Source: Bacteroidota bacterium (GTDB lineage: Bacteria > Bacteroidota > Bacteroidia > Chitinophagales > Chitinophagaceae). Taken from it: a stretch of 62,214 nt of DNA. The notes beneath the pieces were generated by a model, which did no database searches, was not told the origin of the DNA, and worked only from the letters and a program-made list of their open reading frames with translations. The number at the start of each line of letters is the position of its first letter. Positions within the stretch are counted from its first letter, which is position 1. The stretch covers positions 1-62,214 of the forward strand of contig JAEZZY010000083.1 in the NCBI GenBank assembly GCA_023418315.1, written 5' to 3'. The translations under genes and the position numbers were made by a program. This document shows positions 25,918-34,778 of the stretch, piece after piece.

Positions 25918-26895
25918 TTAACCTTCTCTGAAAAAATCAACCGTTTTCTTCAGCCCGTCAAGAAAACGCTGTGTAGGTTGATAACCGAATAAATGAGTAG
26001 CCCGGCTGATGTCGGCAAGCGAATTGCGAATATCGCCCGCACGCGGCTCCCGGTAAGTTGCTTTGTGATCGCTACCCAGCATTTCACGGATAGATTCATA
26101 CAGAAAATTAACCGAGAAATTTTCGCCTACGGCAATGTTATACACCTTACCGAAAGCTTCTTTATTTTCAGTAAGCATACCCAGCACATTGGCTTGAACG
26201 GCATTGTCCACATAGGTAAAATCTCTCGTCTGCTCCCCATCACCATTGATATAAACCGGCGTGCGGTTAAGAATACCCTTCACAAACAACGGAATAACGG
26301 CAGCATAAGGGCCGTCGGGGTCTTGACGCGGACCGAATACATTAAAATAACGATAACCGATTACCTGCATTCCATACAAATCGGCAAATACCGCAGCATA
26401 TAATTCATTTGTTTTTTTCGTAACGGCATAGGGCGAAAGCGGATTGCCTACACGTTCTTCCACCTTAGGAAGATTCGGTTCATCGCCATACACCGAAGAG
26501 GAAGATGCATAGACAAATGTCTTTACCGAAGACGTATCCTTAGCGGCAGTTATCATGTTTATAAAACCGCTTACATTCACTTCATTGCTGGTGATGGGGT
26601 CTTTTATAGAACGGGGCACGGAGCCCAGCGCCGCCTGATGCGATACATGATCCATCCCATCACAAGCCTTGCGGCAGGTTTCCGCATCGCGAATATCGCC
26701 TTCCATCATTTCAAAAGCGGGATGTGTGCGGAACGGTGCGATGTTCTTTTCAAAACCGGTGGCGAAATTATCTAAGACACGCACTTTTTTTGCCCCGTTG
26801 TTTAAAAGATAGGCTACAATATGCGAGCCTATAAAACCTGCACCGCCTGTTATCAGAAAGGATTTACCGGATAGATCTGTATGAGTTAGTTTCAT
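25918..26895 (-). CDS. NAD-dependent sugar epimerase, WbpP/UDP-GlcNAc 4-epimerase type (SDR family)
   Basis: The 325-residue extended SDR has the nucleotide-binding GGAGFIGSH at 17-25 and the catalytic Y156 and K160 (YAVTK) with upstream SSSSVYG. LDNFATGFEKNI is a feature of WbpP/TviC-like UDP-N-acetylhexosamine 4-epimerases, and NVFGPRQDPDGPYAAVIP is in the substrate region. It would supply an N-acetylgalactosamine-type sugar for surface glycans. It stands alone, about 8 kb from the polysaccharide locus. Confidence 0.88.
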   Translation of the reverse strand: MKLTHTDLSGKSFLITGGAGFIGSHIVAYLLNNGAKKVRVLDNFATGFEKNIAPFRTHPAFEMMEGDIRDAETCRKACDGMDHVSHQAALGSVPRSIKDPITSNEVNVSGFINMITAAKDTSSVKTFVYASSSSVYGDEPNLPKVEERVGNPLSPYAVTKKTNELYAAVFADLYGMQVIGYRYFNVFGPRQDPDGPYAAVIPLFVKGILNRTPVYINGDGEQTRDFTYVDNAVQANVLGMLTENKEAFGKVYNIAVGENFSVNFLYESIREMLGSDHKATYREPRAGDIRNSLADISRATHLFGYQPTQRFLDGLKKTVDFFREG

Positions 26896-26942
26896 ATAAT
26901 TTTAAAAATCGGGCGCAAGATAAAATTTAATTTCCGTAAAAT

Positions 26943-26973
26943 TTGGCGGATGGAATTTACTTCTGTAAGTTTG
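26943..26973 (+). promoter_or_regulatory. Promoter of the SPFH/ribbon-helix-helix pair
   Basis: TTG at 26943-26945 and TAAGTTTG at 26966-26973 are spaced 20 bp apart, fitting the Bacteroidota -33/-7 pattern. The start codon at 27004 follows by 31 bases. Confidence 0.55.
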
Positions 26974-27003
26974 ATATCATTTCAATATCAAAACAATTAT
27001 TTT

Positions 27004-27867
27004 ATGGAACGAATTTCAAAACCGGTTAATGGCTACTTAGCCCTTTTTATTTCCATCATTTCGCTTGCGGTGGCAGGCTTCTGTTTTACGCAGGTTGCCT
27101 ATAACAGTGCAGCATTATGGGTTGCCATTCCCTGCCTGCTGCTTACCATCATCATCTGGAAAGGCATAATGATTATTCAGCCCAACCATGCACGGGTACT
27201 TAATTTATTCGGCAAGTATGTAAGCAGCGTAAAGGAGAACGGCATGTTTTTCGTCAATCCGTTTTATACCTCACAAAACCTTTCGCTAAGGGCGCAAAAC
27301 CTGGCTACACCTACCTTAAAAGTAAACGATAAAATGGGCAACCCTATAGAGATCGGCGCAGTAATCGTATGGCAGGTAAAAGACACCTACAAAGCCGCCT
27401 ATGATGTAGCGGACTACCTCGGCTACGTGCGCACCCAAAGCGAAGCGGCGGTAAGAAACCTGGCCTCCATCTTTGCTTATGACAATATAGAGGACGAAAC
27501 GGCAAACATCACCCTGCGGGAAGGCGGACAAAAAGTGAACGAGCTGCTGGAAAAAAAATTGCATGATCGTCTTTCCACGGCAGGCATCGTCATTTTGGAA
27601 GCACGCCTTAGCCATCTTGCTTATGCCCAGGAAATAGCGGGAGCCATGCTGCAACGCCAGCAAGCCACCGCCATCGTAGCCGCCCGTTATAAGATAGTGG
27701 AAGGAGCGGTAGGCATGGTGGAAATGGCACTGGAAGAACTAAGCAAAAAACAAATTGTGCAACTGGATGAGGAAAAGAAAGCTGCGATGGTGAGCAACCT
27801 GATGGTGGTGCTCTGCGGGGAAAAAGGCGCACAACCCGTGCTTAACACCGGTTCTTTATACCAATAA
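27004..27867 (+). CDS. SPFH/band 7 domain membrane protein
   Basis: From ATG 27004 there are 287 residues: two hydrophobic N-terminal segments (about 10-50), then the SPFH domain (IIQPNHARVLNLFGKYVSS through LSTAGIVILEARLSHLAY) and a helical C-terminus (AQEIAGAMLQRQQATAI). SPFH proteins form large membrane-linked oligomers that shape lipid domains or regulate proteases. A ribbon-helix-helix gene follows nine bases later. The longer frame from 26950 starts inside the promoter and was rejected. Confidence 0.92.
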   Translation: MERISKPVNGYLALFISIISLAVAGFCFTQVAYNSAALWVAIPCLLLTIIIWKGIMIIQPNHARVLNLFGKYVSSVKENGMFFVNPFYTSQNLSLRAQNLATPTLKVNDKMGNPIEIGAVIVWQVKDTYKAAYDVADYLGYVRTQSEAAVRNLASIFAYDNIEDETANITLREGGQKVNELLEKKLHDRLSTAGIVILEARLSHLAYAQEIAGAMLQRQQATAIVAARYKIVEGAVGMVEMALEELSKKQIVQLDEEKKAAMVSNLMVVLCGEKGAQPVLNTGSLYQ

Positions 27868-27876
27868 AAATAGATT

Positions 27877-28059
27877 GTGGCGGATAAGAAAACATTTGTA
27901 CTGCGTATATCGGAAGACACCTACAAGGCGATAGAAAAGTGGGCGGCAGATGAATACCGCAGTGTAAACGGACAACTGGAATGGATCATAGACAAAGCGC
28001 TGACGGATAGCAAACGCAAAAAGAAAACACGACCCAAAACGGAAGGCGGGAAAGAATGA
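27877..28059 (+). CDS. Arc-like ribbon-helix-helix small protein
   Basis: A 60-residue protein starting at GTG 27877. It matches the Arc/MetJ fold: strand KKTFVLRISEDTYKAIEKWA, then helix NGQLEWIIDKALTDS, with a basic tail (KRKKKTRPK). Ribbon-helix-helix proteins usually bind DNA as dimers. It is nine bases after the SPFH gene and almost certainly co-transcribed. No toxin gene follows, so it is not an ordinary antitoxin. The GTG is chosen because no ATG lies between the SPFH stop and the conserved strand. Confidence 0.75.
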   Translation: MADKKTFVLRISEDTYKAIEKWAADEYRSVNGQLEWIIDKALTDSKRKKKTRPKTEGGKE

Positions 28060-28159
28060 AATACACATTTTATTAAAGAGTACCGGTCAACATCAGCTTG
28101 CGCTGTACTTCGCTTAACGTTTTCACTCTTTGTTCTTCCTTTTAACCGATTGTGGAAAT

Positions 28160-29038
28160 TCAATTCCGCTTATCAATCCCCCAATACAATTTATGGCGGA
28201 TAGTATTCAGGAAGTTGTGCTCATCGGGGCGCACTAAGGATATGCTGAAATTTTCTTTTTTTACCGCAAGCTGCACTTGGCTGGTAATCACCTCCGTGCG
28301 GGAATCTAAGGTGCAAAGAAATTGCTCCGCACGTCCTTCCACTTCAAAAGAAATAACATTGCTATCGGGCACTACAATGCTGCGGGTATTCAGGTTGTGC
28401 GGGGCTACGGCGGTAATCACAAAACTGGACGACTGCGGGAAAACCACCGGTCCGTTGCAGCTCAACGAATACCCGGTAGAACCCGTAGGCGTCGCTACAA
28501 TCAGCCCGTCCGCCCAATAAGTATTCATAAATTCTCCGTTCAGGTAGGTATGTATTTTAATCATGGAAGAAGAATCCTTCCGGTATAAAGTAAATTCATT
28601 CAGCGCATAGGGAGCGCCGCCAAACAACGGGATGCTGCTGTCCAAATGAATCAGTGAACGTTCTTCAATAGTATAAGAACCCCGTATCAGTGATTGTATA
28701 GCATCCTCCACTTCTTCCTCCGATATAGCGGCAAGAAAGCCTAAGCGCCCCAGGTTGATGCCGATGATAGGGATATTGGAATCGCCTACATAAATAACCG
28801 TATCTAATAAGGTACCGTCGCCGCCCAGGCTGAAAAGCATTTCCGTATGTGGAGGCAGGTCTTTTCTTCCGGTGAAAAAAGCGGGCGATTGGATGAAGGG
28901 GATATAACTTGCAAAGCGTTCATAAAAATCTTTGAAAAACACCATACTGATCTGATGGTTGTGCAGCTTTTGCAAAATGTTTTGCAGTAAGGGTATGTTT
29001 TCTTCCTGAAAATTTCGGTTGTAAATGGCTACGAGCAT
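28160..29038 (-). CDS. nadK: NAD kinase
   Basis: The 292-residue protein has the NAD kinase motifs: GGDGTLLD with catalytic D74, NLGRLGFLA, the NAD-binding NE-type segment ALNEFTLYRKDSS, and TPTGSTGYSLSCNGPVV. It makes NADP from NAD with ATP. It is five bases after the BamA-like gene on the same strand, so the two probably share an mRNA. Confidence 0.97.
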   Translation of the reverse strand: MLVAIYNRNFQEENIPLLQNILQKLHNHQISMVFFKDFYERFASYIPFIQSPAFFTGRKDLPPHTEMLFSLGGDGTLLDTVIYVGDSNIPIIGINLGRLGFLAAISEEEVEDAIQSLIRGSYTIEERSLIHLDSSIPLFGGAPYALNEFTLYRKDSSSMIKIHTYLNGEFMNTYWADGLIVATPTGSTGYSLSCNGPVVFPQSSSFVITAVAPHNLNTRSIVVPDSNVISFEVEGRAEQFLCTLDSRTEVITSQVQLAVKKENFSISLVRPDEHNFLNTIRHKLYWGIDKRN

Positions 29039-29043
29039 GACGA

Positions 29044-30435
29044 CTATTCAGCGTTGAAGTGTAAAAATAATCCTTTTTGCCCCAAATGGTTGATAGCATA
29101 CTCTACCCTTATCTTAAAATCATAAGCAGTAAAAATATCAAACCCCGCTCCGAAGGAGTAAAGCGCACGGTTGTTCAGAAAACTATTGCCCGGCGTAGGA
29201 TTCCATACATAGCCGCCATCGGCAAACAGTTTCGGATATACCCGCACCGGAATCACCGGCAGATATTTGAAACGAATATTCCTTAGCGAAAAATGAAACA
29301 ATTCATACTTGAGATTGCCCCGCAGCAAGCCGTATTGATAGCCGTCTATCACATACAGCTCATAGCCGCGCACATATTCATATTTTGTACCGAGCGCCTG
29401 CCGGGATATATAGGGCTGATTGGAGGGAAAAGAAAGTTTGGCCCTGCCTATAAAGGAGCTATACCATCTGGATGCAAGGCGGTTGTATTTCCCCGCTTCC
29501 AAGGTTGCATAGGTATAAAACTCCATCCCTTGAAAGCCTATGTCGGTAAAAATATTCGCTACCATCTTCGTCCCTATCATCGGATAAGCCCAGTTGTCCA
29601 CCTTGTTATAATCCAAGCGGTAGCTTAGCTCCAGGTAATTCAAGCGGTTGCTGCCGTTCAGATAATATTCGGGGTTAAGTTTTAAAATCGTATCGTCCAC
29701 CCTGTTGTGTTTATAGCCGATTCGGAAATAATGCGTGCTGGCATAGGCAGGGCGGTAAGAAAGCTGTACCGTAGCCCACGAGCGCCGGATCATCGGGCGG
29801 TCTTTGTGGTGAATGAATTTCCATTTATTGCTGTCGGTAGTATAAAACAGTTCTTTATTGTCATAGACACCCGCCTCGAAACCCATTCCTATCTGTTGTT
29901 TTTTATCAATAAACGGTTTGGAATAATGTAGGGCAAACTCTCTGCCATAGCCGAATTTTGTTGCTACACCGAGCCGTTCTCTATTGCCCCGGAAGTTTTG
30001 ATGCGTCAGGCTGAGCCCTATTACCGAGCGGGCAATGTCGCGGTTCTGCTCCGTCCACCATACATTAAAATTCCGGTCGGCAAATTGAAAGGTAAATTCA
30101 GGAAGTATCTGCCATCGTTCCTTTACTGCTACGTGGAGATGGATATGATTGGCATCCACCGTATCTGCCGTTACCTGCACATCGGTAAACAAAGCCGTGG
30201 TATATAGCCTCCTGCGGTTCAGCAATAAAATTTCTTGCAGGGAATCTGCAGGAATCTGCTGCCCCGGCGCTACACTCATTTCCCGATAGAGGATTTTGTC
30301 TTTGGTATATTTATTTCCGCTCAGGAAAATACTATCTACGGTAATCTGTTCTGAAAGATGAAAACCCTTTTCTTCCTGGGCAAACAAACCGGTTACCAGG
30401 CATAAAAATCCGGCTATAAAAAGGATTTTTTTCAT
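29044..30435 (-). CDS. BamA/TamA-like outer-membrane protein with a single POTRA domain
   Basis: From ATG 30435 there are 463 residues: signal peptide (cleavage near TGLFAQ, residue 20), one POTRA domain (about 30-110, ITVDSIFLSGNKYTKDKIL ... HLHVAVKERW) and a C-terminal Omp85 barrel (about 150-463). Full BamA has four or five POTRA domains and 700-plus residues, so this is a short Omp85 relative, possibly acting on a particular cargo. The longer frame from 30501 lacks a usable signal peptide. Confidence 0.87.
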   Translation of the reverse strand: MKKILFIAGFLCLVTGLFAQEEKGFHLSEQITVDSIFLSGNKYTKDKILYREMSVAPGQQIPADSLQEILLLNRRRLYTTALFTDVQVTADTVDANHIHLHVAVKERWQILPEFTFQFADRNFNVWWTEQNRDIARSVIGLSLTHQNFRGNRERLGVATKFGYGREFALHYSKPFIDKKQQIGMGFEAGVYDNKELFYTTDSNKWKFIHHKDRPMIRRSWATVQLSYRPAYASTHYFRIGYKHNRVDDTILKLNPEYYLNGSNRLNYLELSYRLDYNKVDNWAYPMIGTKMVANIFTDIGFQGMEFYTYATLEAGKYNRLASRWYSSFIGRAKLSFPSNQPYISRQALGTKYEYVRGYELYVIDGYQYGLLRGNLKYELFHFSLRNIRFKYLPVIPVRVYPKLFADGGYVWNPTPGNSFLNNRALYSFGAGFDIFTAYDFKIRVEYAINHLGQKGLFLHFNAE

Positions 30436-30515
30436 AAAACGGCTGCAAGATACTGTTATAACGCAATACGCATTTGCAGAATCCCTACCTTTATTTTTCA
30501 CTATTATACCATTAC

Positions 30516-30854
30516 ATGTTCACCGTTTCCGTTCATGGCATAGGGCTTCATGCTTTTATAGGCTTATATCCTCAAGAAAAAATAACCGGTAATGATTTTG
30601 AAATAGACGTGGATGTATCTGTAGCGGATGCAGACGTGCAGGCATTGCCTTTTATTGATTATGCTATAATTAATGATGTCGTGCAGCAAGCCTTCCGGCA
30701 GCCCGGCGATTTACTGGAAACTTTTTTAAAAGAAATTTATACTTCCTTAAAACAAAAATTCCCTCAGGCTTCTTCCATAAAACTGTCCATAAAAAAGCTG
30801 CATCCGCCTATGGAAGGAAACATAAACTACGCACAGGTAGCTTATGAAGGATGA
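30516..30854 (+). CDS. folB: Dihydroneopterin aldolase
   Basis: From ATG 30516 the 112-residue protein matches FolB: VHGIGLHAFIGLYPQEK with the substrate-binding region, EIDVDVSVADAD, DYAIINDVVQQ and the closing IKKLHPPMEG with the conserved lysine. FolB cleaves dihydroneopterin in folate synthesis and forms an octamer. The start codon is divergent from the BamA-like gene, 80 bases away. Confidence 0.93.
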   Translation: MFTVSVHGIGLHAFIGLYPQEKITGNDFEIDVDVSVADADVQALPFIDYAIINDVVQQAFRQPGDLLETFLKEIYTSLKQKFPQASSIKLSIKKLHPPMEGNINYAQVAYEG

Positions 30855-30877
30855 TACGGAGCAACGGATATAAACTC

Positions 30878-30885
30878 TATCTTTG
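30878..30885 (+). promoter_or_regulatory. Putative -7 box of the acyl-CoA carboxylase gene
   Basis: TATCTTTG fits TAnnTTTG and is 28 bases before ATG 30913. It overlaps the upstream alternative start of the frame, favouring the later ATG. Confidence 0.5.
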
Positions 30886-30912
30886 CCCGCAAAGCGACCA
30901 TTTACTATACTT

Positions 30913-32541
30913 ATGAATTTGGAATTCAACAAGAACGAAGATGCCATGAAACTGGCTGTGAGCCAGATGAAACAACGTCACGCCCAAGTTTCCCTCGGCG
31001 GCGGCAAAAAATCTATCGAAAAAGCCCGCGCCAAAGGCAAGCTGACACCCCGCGAACGCATCCAATATTTAATAGATGAAGACAGTATTTTTTCTGAAAT
31101 AGGCTCCTTCACCGGATGGGAGATGTATGCCGAAGAAGGCGGCTGCCCAAGCGGCGGAACAGTGGGCGGCGTAGGCTATGTAAGCGGCAGACGCTGTATG
31201 ATTATTGCCAACGACAATACGGTGAAAGCGGGAGCTTGGTTTCCTATAAGCGGCAAGAAAAATCTACGCTTGCAGGAAATAGCCATGGAAAACCGGTTGC
31301 CCGTTATTTATATAGTAGATAGCGCCGGCGTTTATCTTCCTATGCAGGATGAGATTTTTCCCGATAAAGAACATTTCGGAAGAATATTCAGAAACAACGC
31401 AGTGATGAGCGCTATGGGCATCACCCAAATAGCAGCGGTAATGGGCAGTTGCGTAGCGGGTGGCGCTTATCTTCCTATCATGAGCGATGAAACCTTGATG
31501 GTGGAAGGCAACGGTTCTATTTTCCTCGCAGGACCTTATTTGGTAAAAGCAGCCATAGGCGAAGATGTGGATATTCAAACATTAGGCGGCGCTAAAACTC
31601 ATACTGAAATCAGTGGCATTGCAGATTATAAATTTGAAACCGAACAAGAATGTCTGGATCAGGTAAAACGGATTATGGATAAGCTGGGCGATACCGAACA
31701 TGCAGGCTTCGACCGTATAAAAGCCGAAGAACCGGAAAAAGACCCGAAAGAACTTTACGGCATCGTGAGCGTGGACAACAGCAAACCCTACGATGTGCTG
31801 GAAGTAATCCACCGGATAGTTGATAAAAGTGAGTTTGATGAATTTAAAAAAGATTATGGGAAGACCATCGTGTGTGGTTATGGAAGGATTGACGGCTGGG
31901 CGGTAGGTATCGTTGCGAATCAAAGAACGATTGTAAAAAGCGGTAAAAAAGAAATGCAACTCGGCGGCGTGATCTATAATGACAGCGCGGACAAGGCGGC
32001 TCGTTTTATTCAAAATTGCAATCAGAAAAAAATACCGCTTGTGTTCCTGCAAGATGTAACGGGCTTTATGGTGGGCAGCCGCAGCGAACATTCCGGCATC
32101 ATCAAAGATGGAGCGAAATTAGTGAATGCCGTAGCCAATTCCGTAGTGCCTAAGATTACGATTATTATAGGCAACTCCTACGGAGCGGGCAATTATGCCA
32201 TGTGCGGAAAAGCCTATGATCCGCGGTTTATCTACGCATGGCCCAATGCCAAAATAGCGGTGATGGGTGGCGAGCAGGCGGCAAAAACTTTATTGCAAAT
32301 ACAAGTAGCCTCGCTGAAAGCCAAAGGCGAAACCATTGACCCGGAAAAAGAAAAAGAACTGCTGACAAAAATTACCGAACGCTATACTTCGCAAACCACG
32401 CCCTACTATGCTGCTGCAAGATTATGGGTGGATGAAATCATTGACCCCGCAGATACGAGAACGAGAATTGCCGAAGCCATAGCCGCTGCCAATCAATCGC
32501 CTATAGAAAAAGAATGGAAGGGCGGCGTGTTTCAGGTGTAG
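30913..32541 (+). CDS. Acyl-CoA carboxylase beta (carboxyltransferase) subunit
   Basis: The 542-residue protein has both carboxyltransferase halves: KLTPRERIQYLIDEDSIF, IVDSAGVYLPMQDEIFPD and GGAKTHTEISGIADY in the first, GVIYNDSADKAARFIQNC, GNSYGAGNYAMCGKAYDPR and AVMGGEQAAKTL in the second. These are closest to the methylcrotonyl-CoA/geranyl-CoA carboxylase type, though propionyl-CoA is possible. It needs a biotin-carboxylase alpha subunit, which is not in this window. It moves carboxyl groups from biotin to acyl-CoA. Confidence 0.92.
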   Translation: MNLEFNKNEDAMKLAVSQMKQRHAQVSLGGGKKSIEKARAKGKLTPRERIQYLIDEDSIFSEIGSFTGWEMYAEEGGCPSGGTVGGVGYVSGRRCMIIANDNTVKAGAWFPISGKKNLRLQEIAMENRLPVIYIVDSAGVYLPMQDEIFPDKEHFGRIFRNNAVMSAMGITQIAAVMGSCVAGGAYLPIMSDETLMVEGNGSIFLAGPYLVKAAIGEDVDIQTLGGAKTHTEISGIADYKFETEQECLDQVKRIMDKLGDTEHAGFDRIKAEEPEKDPKELYGIVSVDNSKPYDVLEVIHRIVDKSEFDEFKKDYGKTIVCGYGRIDGWAVGIVANQRTIVKSGKKEMQLGGVIYNDSADKAARFIQNCNQKKIPLVFLQDVTGFMVGSRSEHSGIIKDGAKLVNAVANSVVPKITIIIGNSYGAGNYAMCGKAYDPRFIYAWPNAKIAVMGGEQAAKTLLQIQVASLKAKGETIDPEKEKELLTKITERYTSQTTPYYAAARLWVDEIIDPADTRTRIAEAIAAANQSPIEKEWKGGVFQV

Positions 32542-32577
32542 TATAATTATGTAGATTATCAGAATCAAATACCGCAT

Positions 32578-33495
32578 ATGGCAATATATAAATTAGGGCA
32601 ATCGTTAGATTTTATAAAGGAACTCCCATTCAAATTTGAGAAAGATATTCAAAACTTGATTGAGAGAAATTTAAAGTCACTTTTGCGTTTTACCCTTATA
32701 CGTTCTGAGTTTACACTTAATAATTTTCGTATAGATAGTTTAGCTTTTGATCCGGAAACAAAATCCTTTGTAATAGTTGAATATAAGCGTGACAAAAACT
32801 TTAGTGTCATTGATCAAGGGTATGCTTATTTATCTTTAATGCTTAATAATAAAGCTGATTTTATACTTGAATTTAACGAAAGCCAGCTAACAACTCTTAA
32901 AAGAACTGATGTTGATTGGACACAATCAAAAGTTATTTTTATTTCTCCTCAATTCACTAATTATCAGAGAGAAGCGATTAATTTTAAAGACTTACCAATT
33001 GAATTATGGGAAATAAAGCGTTTTGAAAACAATACAATTTCTTTTGAGCAAATACAAAAAACTTCTGCAAAAGAAAGCATAAAGACAATTTCAAAAAATA
33101 ATGAAACAGTTGAAGCAGTTAGTAAAGAAGTAAAAGTATTTACTGAACAGGATTATTTACAAAAGGTTGATTTTGAAACAAGAGAACTTTACGAGAATGT
33201 AAAGGAAAGGCTTATCTCATTAGACGACAACGTTACTATTCAACCTAAAAAACAGACAATAGGCTTTAAAGTAGAGAATAATATTTTTTGTGATATTGTA
33301 TTACAAGGAAAAGGATTGAAAATTTATCTAAACCTTAAAAGCGGTGATTTACAAGATCAGAAACAAATTGCAAGAGATGTTTCAAATGTTGGGCATTGGG
33401 GAAATGGTTCGTATGAAATTAAACTTTCTGATCTGGATGATATTGATTATGTAATTAGTTTATTGAAACAATCATTAAGAAAGAATAAAGAATAA
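32578..33495 (+). CDS. PD-(D/E)XK nuclease-like protein with C-terminal DUF5655
   Basis: The 305-residue protein has an N-terminal nuclease-like fold: D53 in RIDSLAF and E68-x-K70 in VIVEYKR, with Q80 in DQGYAY, as in the NucS/RecB-like group. A spacer (about 160-195) leads to a C-terminal DUF5655 domain (about 200-300). Relatives are often annotated only as hypothetical or misleadingly as transport proteins. The gene is clearly richer in A+T than its neighbours and looks inserted between metabolic genes, so a DNA-processing or defence role acquired by transfer is an inference. Confidence 0.75.
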   Translation: MAIYKLGQSLDFIKELPFKFEKDIQNLIERNLKSLLRFTLIRSEFTLNNFRIDSLAFDPETKSFVIVEYKRDKNFSVIDQGYAYLSLMLNNKADFILEFNESQLTTLKRTDVDWTQSKVIFISPQFTNYQREAINFKDLPIELWEIKRFENNTISFEQIQKTSAKESIKTISKNNETVEAVSKEVKVFTEQDYLQKVDFETRELYENVKERLISLDDNVTIQPKKQTIGFKVENNIFCDIVLQGKGLKIYLNLKSGDLQDQKQIARDVSNVGHWGNGSYEIKLSDLDDIDYVISLLKQSLRKNKE

Positions 33496-33516
33496 CCGCA
33501 AAAGGCTAATAATTAA

Positions 33517-34758
33517 ATGATCACCTCTGTCATCATCATCGGCGCAGGACCCGCAGGCGTAGGCACATCCATCTTTCTTTCTCAGATGGGAATAAAGCAT
33601 GTTATCCTGGAGAAGAAAAAATTTCCGAGAGATAAGGTATGCGGAGATGCACTGAGCGGGAAAACCGCTTTTGTGCTGCGCAAAGCCAACCCCGAATGGT
33701 TGCAGGAAATCTTCCGTCAGCCTGAAAAATTCACACCGAGCAAAGGCTGCGTATTTGCTGCGCCTAACGGCAAGAAAATCCGTGTTGCCTACGGCGATCA
33801 TCAGATACCGGGCGAACTGGCGCCGGGCTTCACCTCCCCGCGGTTGATTTTCGACAATTATTTGTTCCAAAAAATAGACACTCGTTATGCAACGGTCTAT
33901 CAGGAAGCGGACCTGACCTCTATGGTGCGCAAGGACGGAAACGTAACGGTGGAAATGCAACATGAGGGTCAGTCGTATAGCATTACCGCACCGCTGATCG
34001 TAGGGGCGGATGGCGACAAAAGTAGGGTGCGCAAGCATTTTATAAATGACAACATTCCCGAAAAATCCTATACCGTAGGGCTTAGAGCCTATTATAAGAA
34101 CGTAACGGAAATGGATAAGGACAATTATATCGAGCTGCATTTTCTGAAAGAACTGCTACCCGGTTATTTCTGGATTTTCCCCCTGCCCAATGGAATGATG
34201 AATGTAGGCGTAGGCATACTGGCTGAAACGGTGCGGCAGAAAAAAATCAACCTCCGGGAACAAATGCTGAAAGCGATAGAAATAAATCCTACCGTCAAGC
34301 ATCGTTTCAAAAATGCCGAGCTTATAGGAAAAATACAAGGTTGGGGTTTGCCTATGGCAAAGGTAAACAGAAGCATATCGGGAGATAATTATGTGCTGGT
34401 GGGCGATGCGGCAAGTTTGATAGATCCCTTCAGCGGAGAAGGTATAGGCAATGCGCTTTACAGTGGTTTGCGTGCGGCAGAAGCTATAGAAAAATCATTG
34501 ACCGGCACGAATCACAGCGCTTCTTTTCTAAAAGAAAATTATGATGATGTGCTTTACAACAGAATCGGCTCGGAGATAAAAATCAGCCAAACCTTGCAAA
34601 AACTTTCCCGCTATCCATGGTTTCTGAATATGCTGGTAAATAAAGCCCATAAAAGTCCTTCGCTCACGAATGTGATGACCGGAATGCTGAAAGACATGGA
34701 TCTGCGCGCCGAATTTCGCAAGCCGAGTTTTTACGCCAAGATTTTACTGAACAAATAA
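33517..34758 (+). CDS. FAD-dependent oxidoreductase of the geranylgeranyl reductase family
   Basis: The 413-residue flavoprotein begins with GAGPAG at 9-14 (FAD ADP-binding) and has KVCGDALSG, where the cysteine region contacts substrate in this family, and VGDAASLIDPFSGEGIGNAL, the second FAD motif. Members reduce polyprenyl chains or related lipids; a bacterial role in quinone or lipid tail reduction is possible. The 3' end is 20 bases from the convergent polysaccharide operon. Confidence 0.87.
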   Translation: MITSVIIIGAGPAGVGTSIFLSQMGIKHVILEKKKFPRDKVCGDALSGKTAFVLRKANPEWLQEIFRQPEKFTPSKGCVFAAPNGKKIRVAYGDHQIPGELAPGFTSPRLIFDNYLFQKIDTRYATVYQEADLTSMVRKDGNVTVEMQHEGQSYSITAPLIVGADGDKSRVRKHFINDNIPEKSYTVGLRAYYKNVTEMDKDNYIELHFLKELLPGYFWIFPLPNGMMNVGVGILAETVRQKKINLREQMLKAIEINPTVKHRFKNAELIGKIQGWGLPMAKVNRSISGDNYVLVGDAASLIDPFSGEGIGNALYSGLRAAEAIEKSLTGTNHSASFLKENYDDVLYNRIGSEIKISQTLQKLSRYPWFLNMLVNKAHKSPSLTNVMTGMLKDMDLRAEFRKPSFYAKILLNK

Positions 34759-34778
34759 CGATAAGGTTCATCTATTTT

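Noticed and set aside
27877..28059. Interpretation of the ribbon-helix-helix gene as an antitoxin
   Set aside because: No toxin-like gene follows, and the next gene on the other strand is nadK.
28073..28141. A short coding-like minus-strand stretch after nadK (reading KEEQRVKTLSEVQRKLML)
   Set aside because: Only 22 codons directly after an in-frame stop with no start codon or homologue known to me; too little to call a gene remnant.
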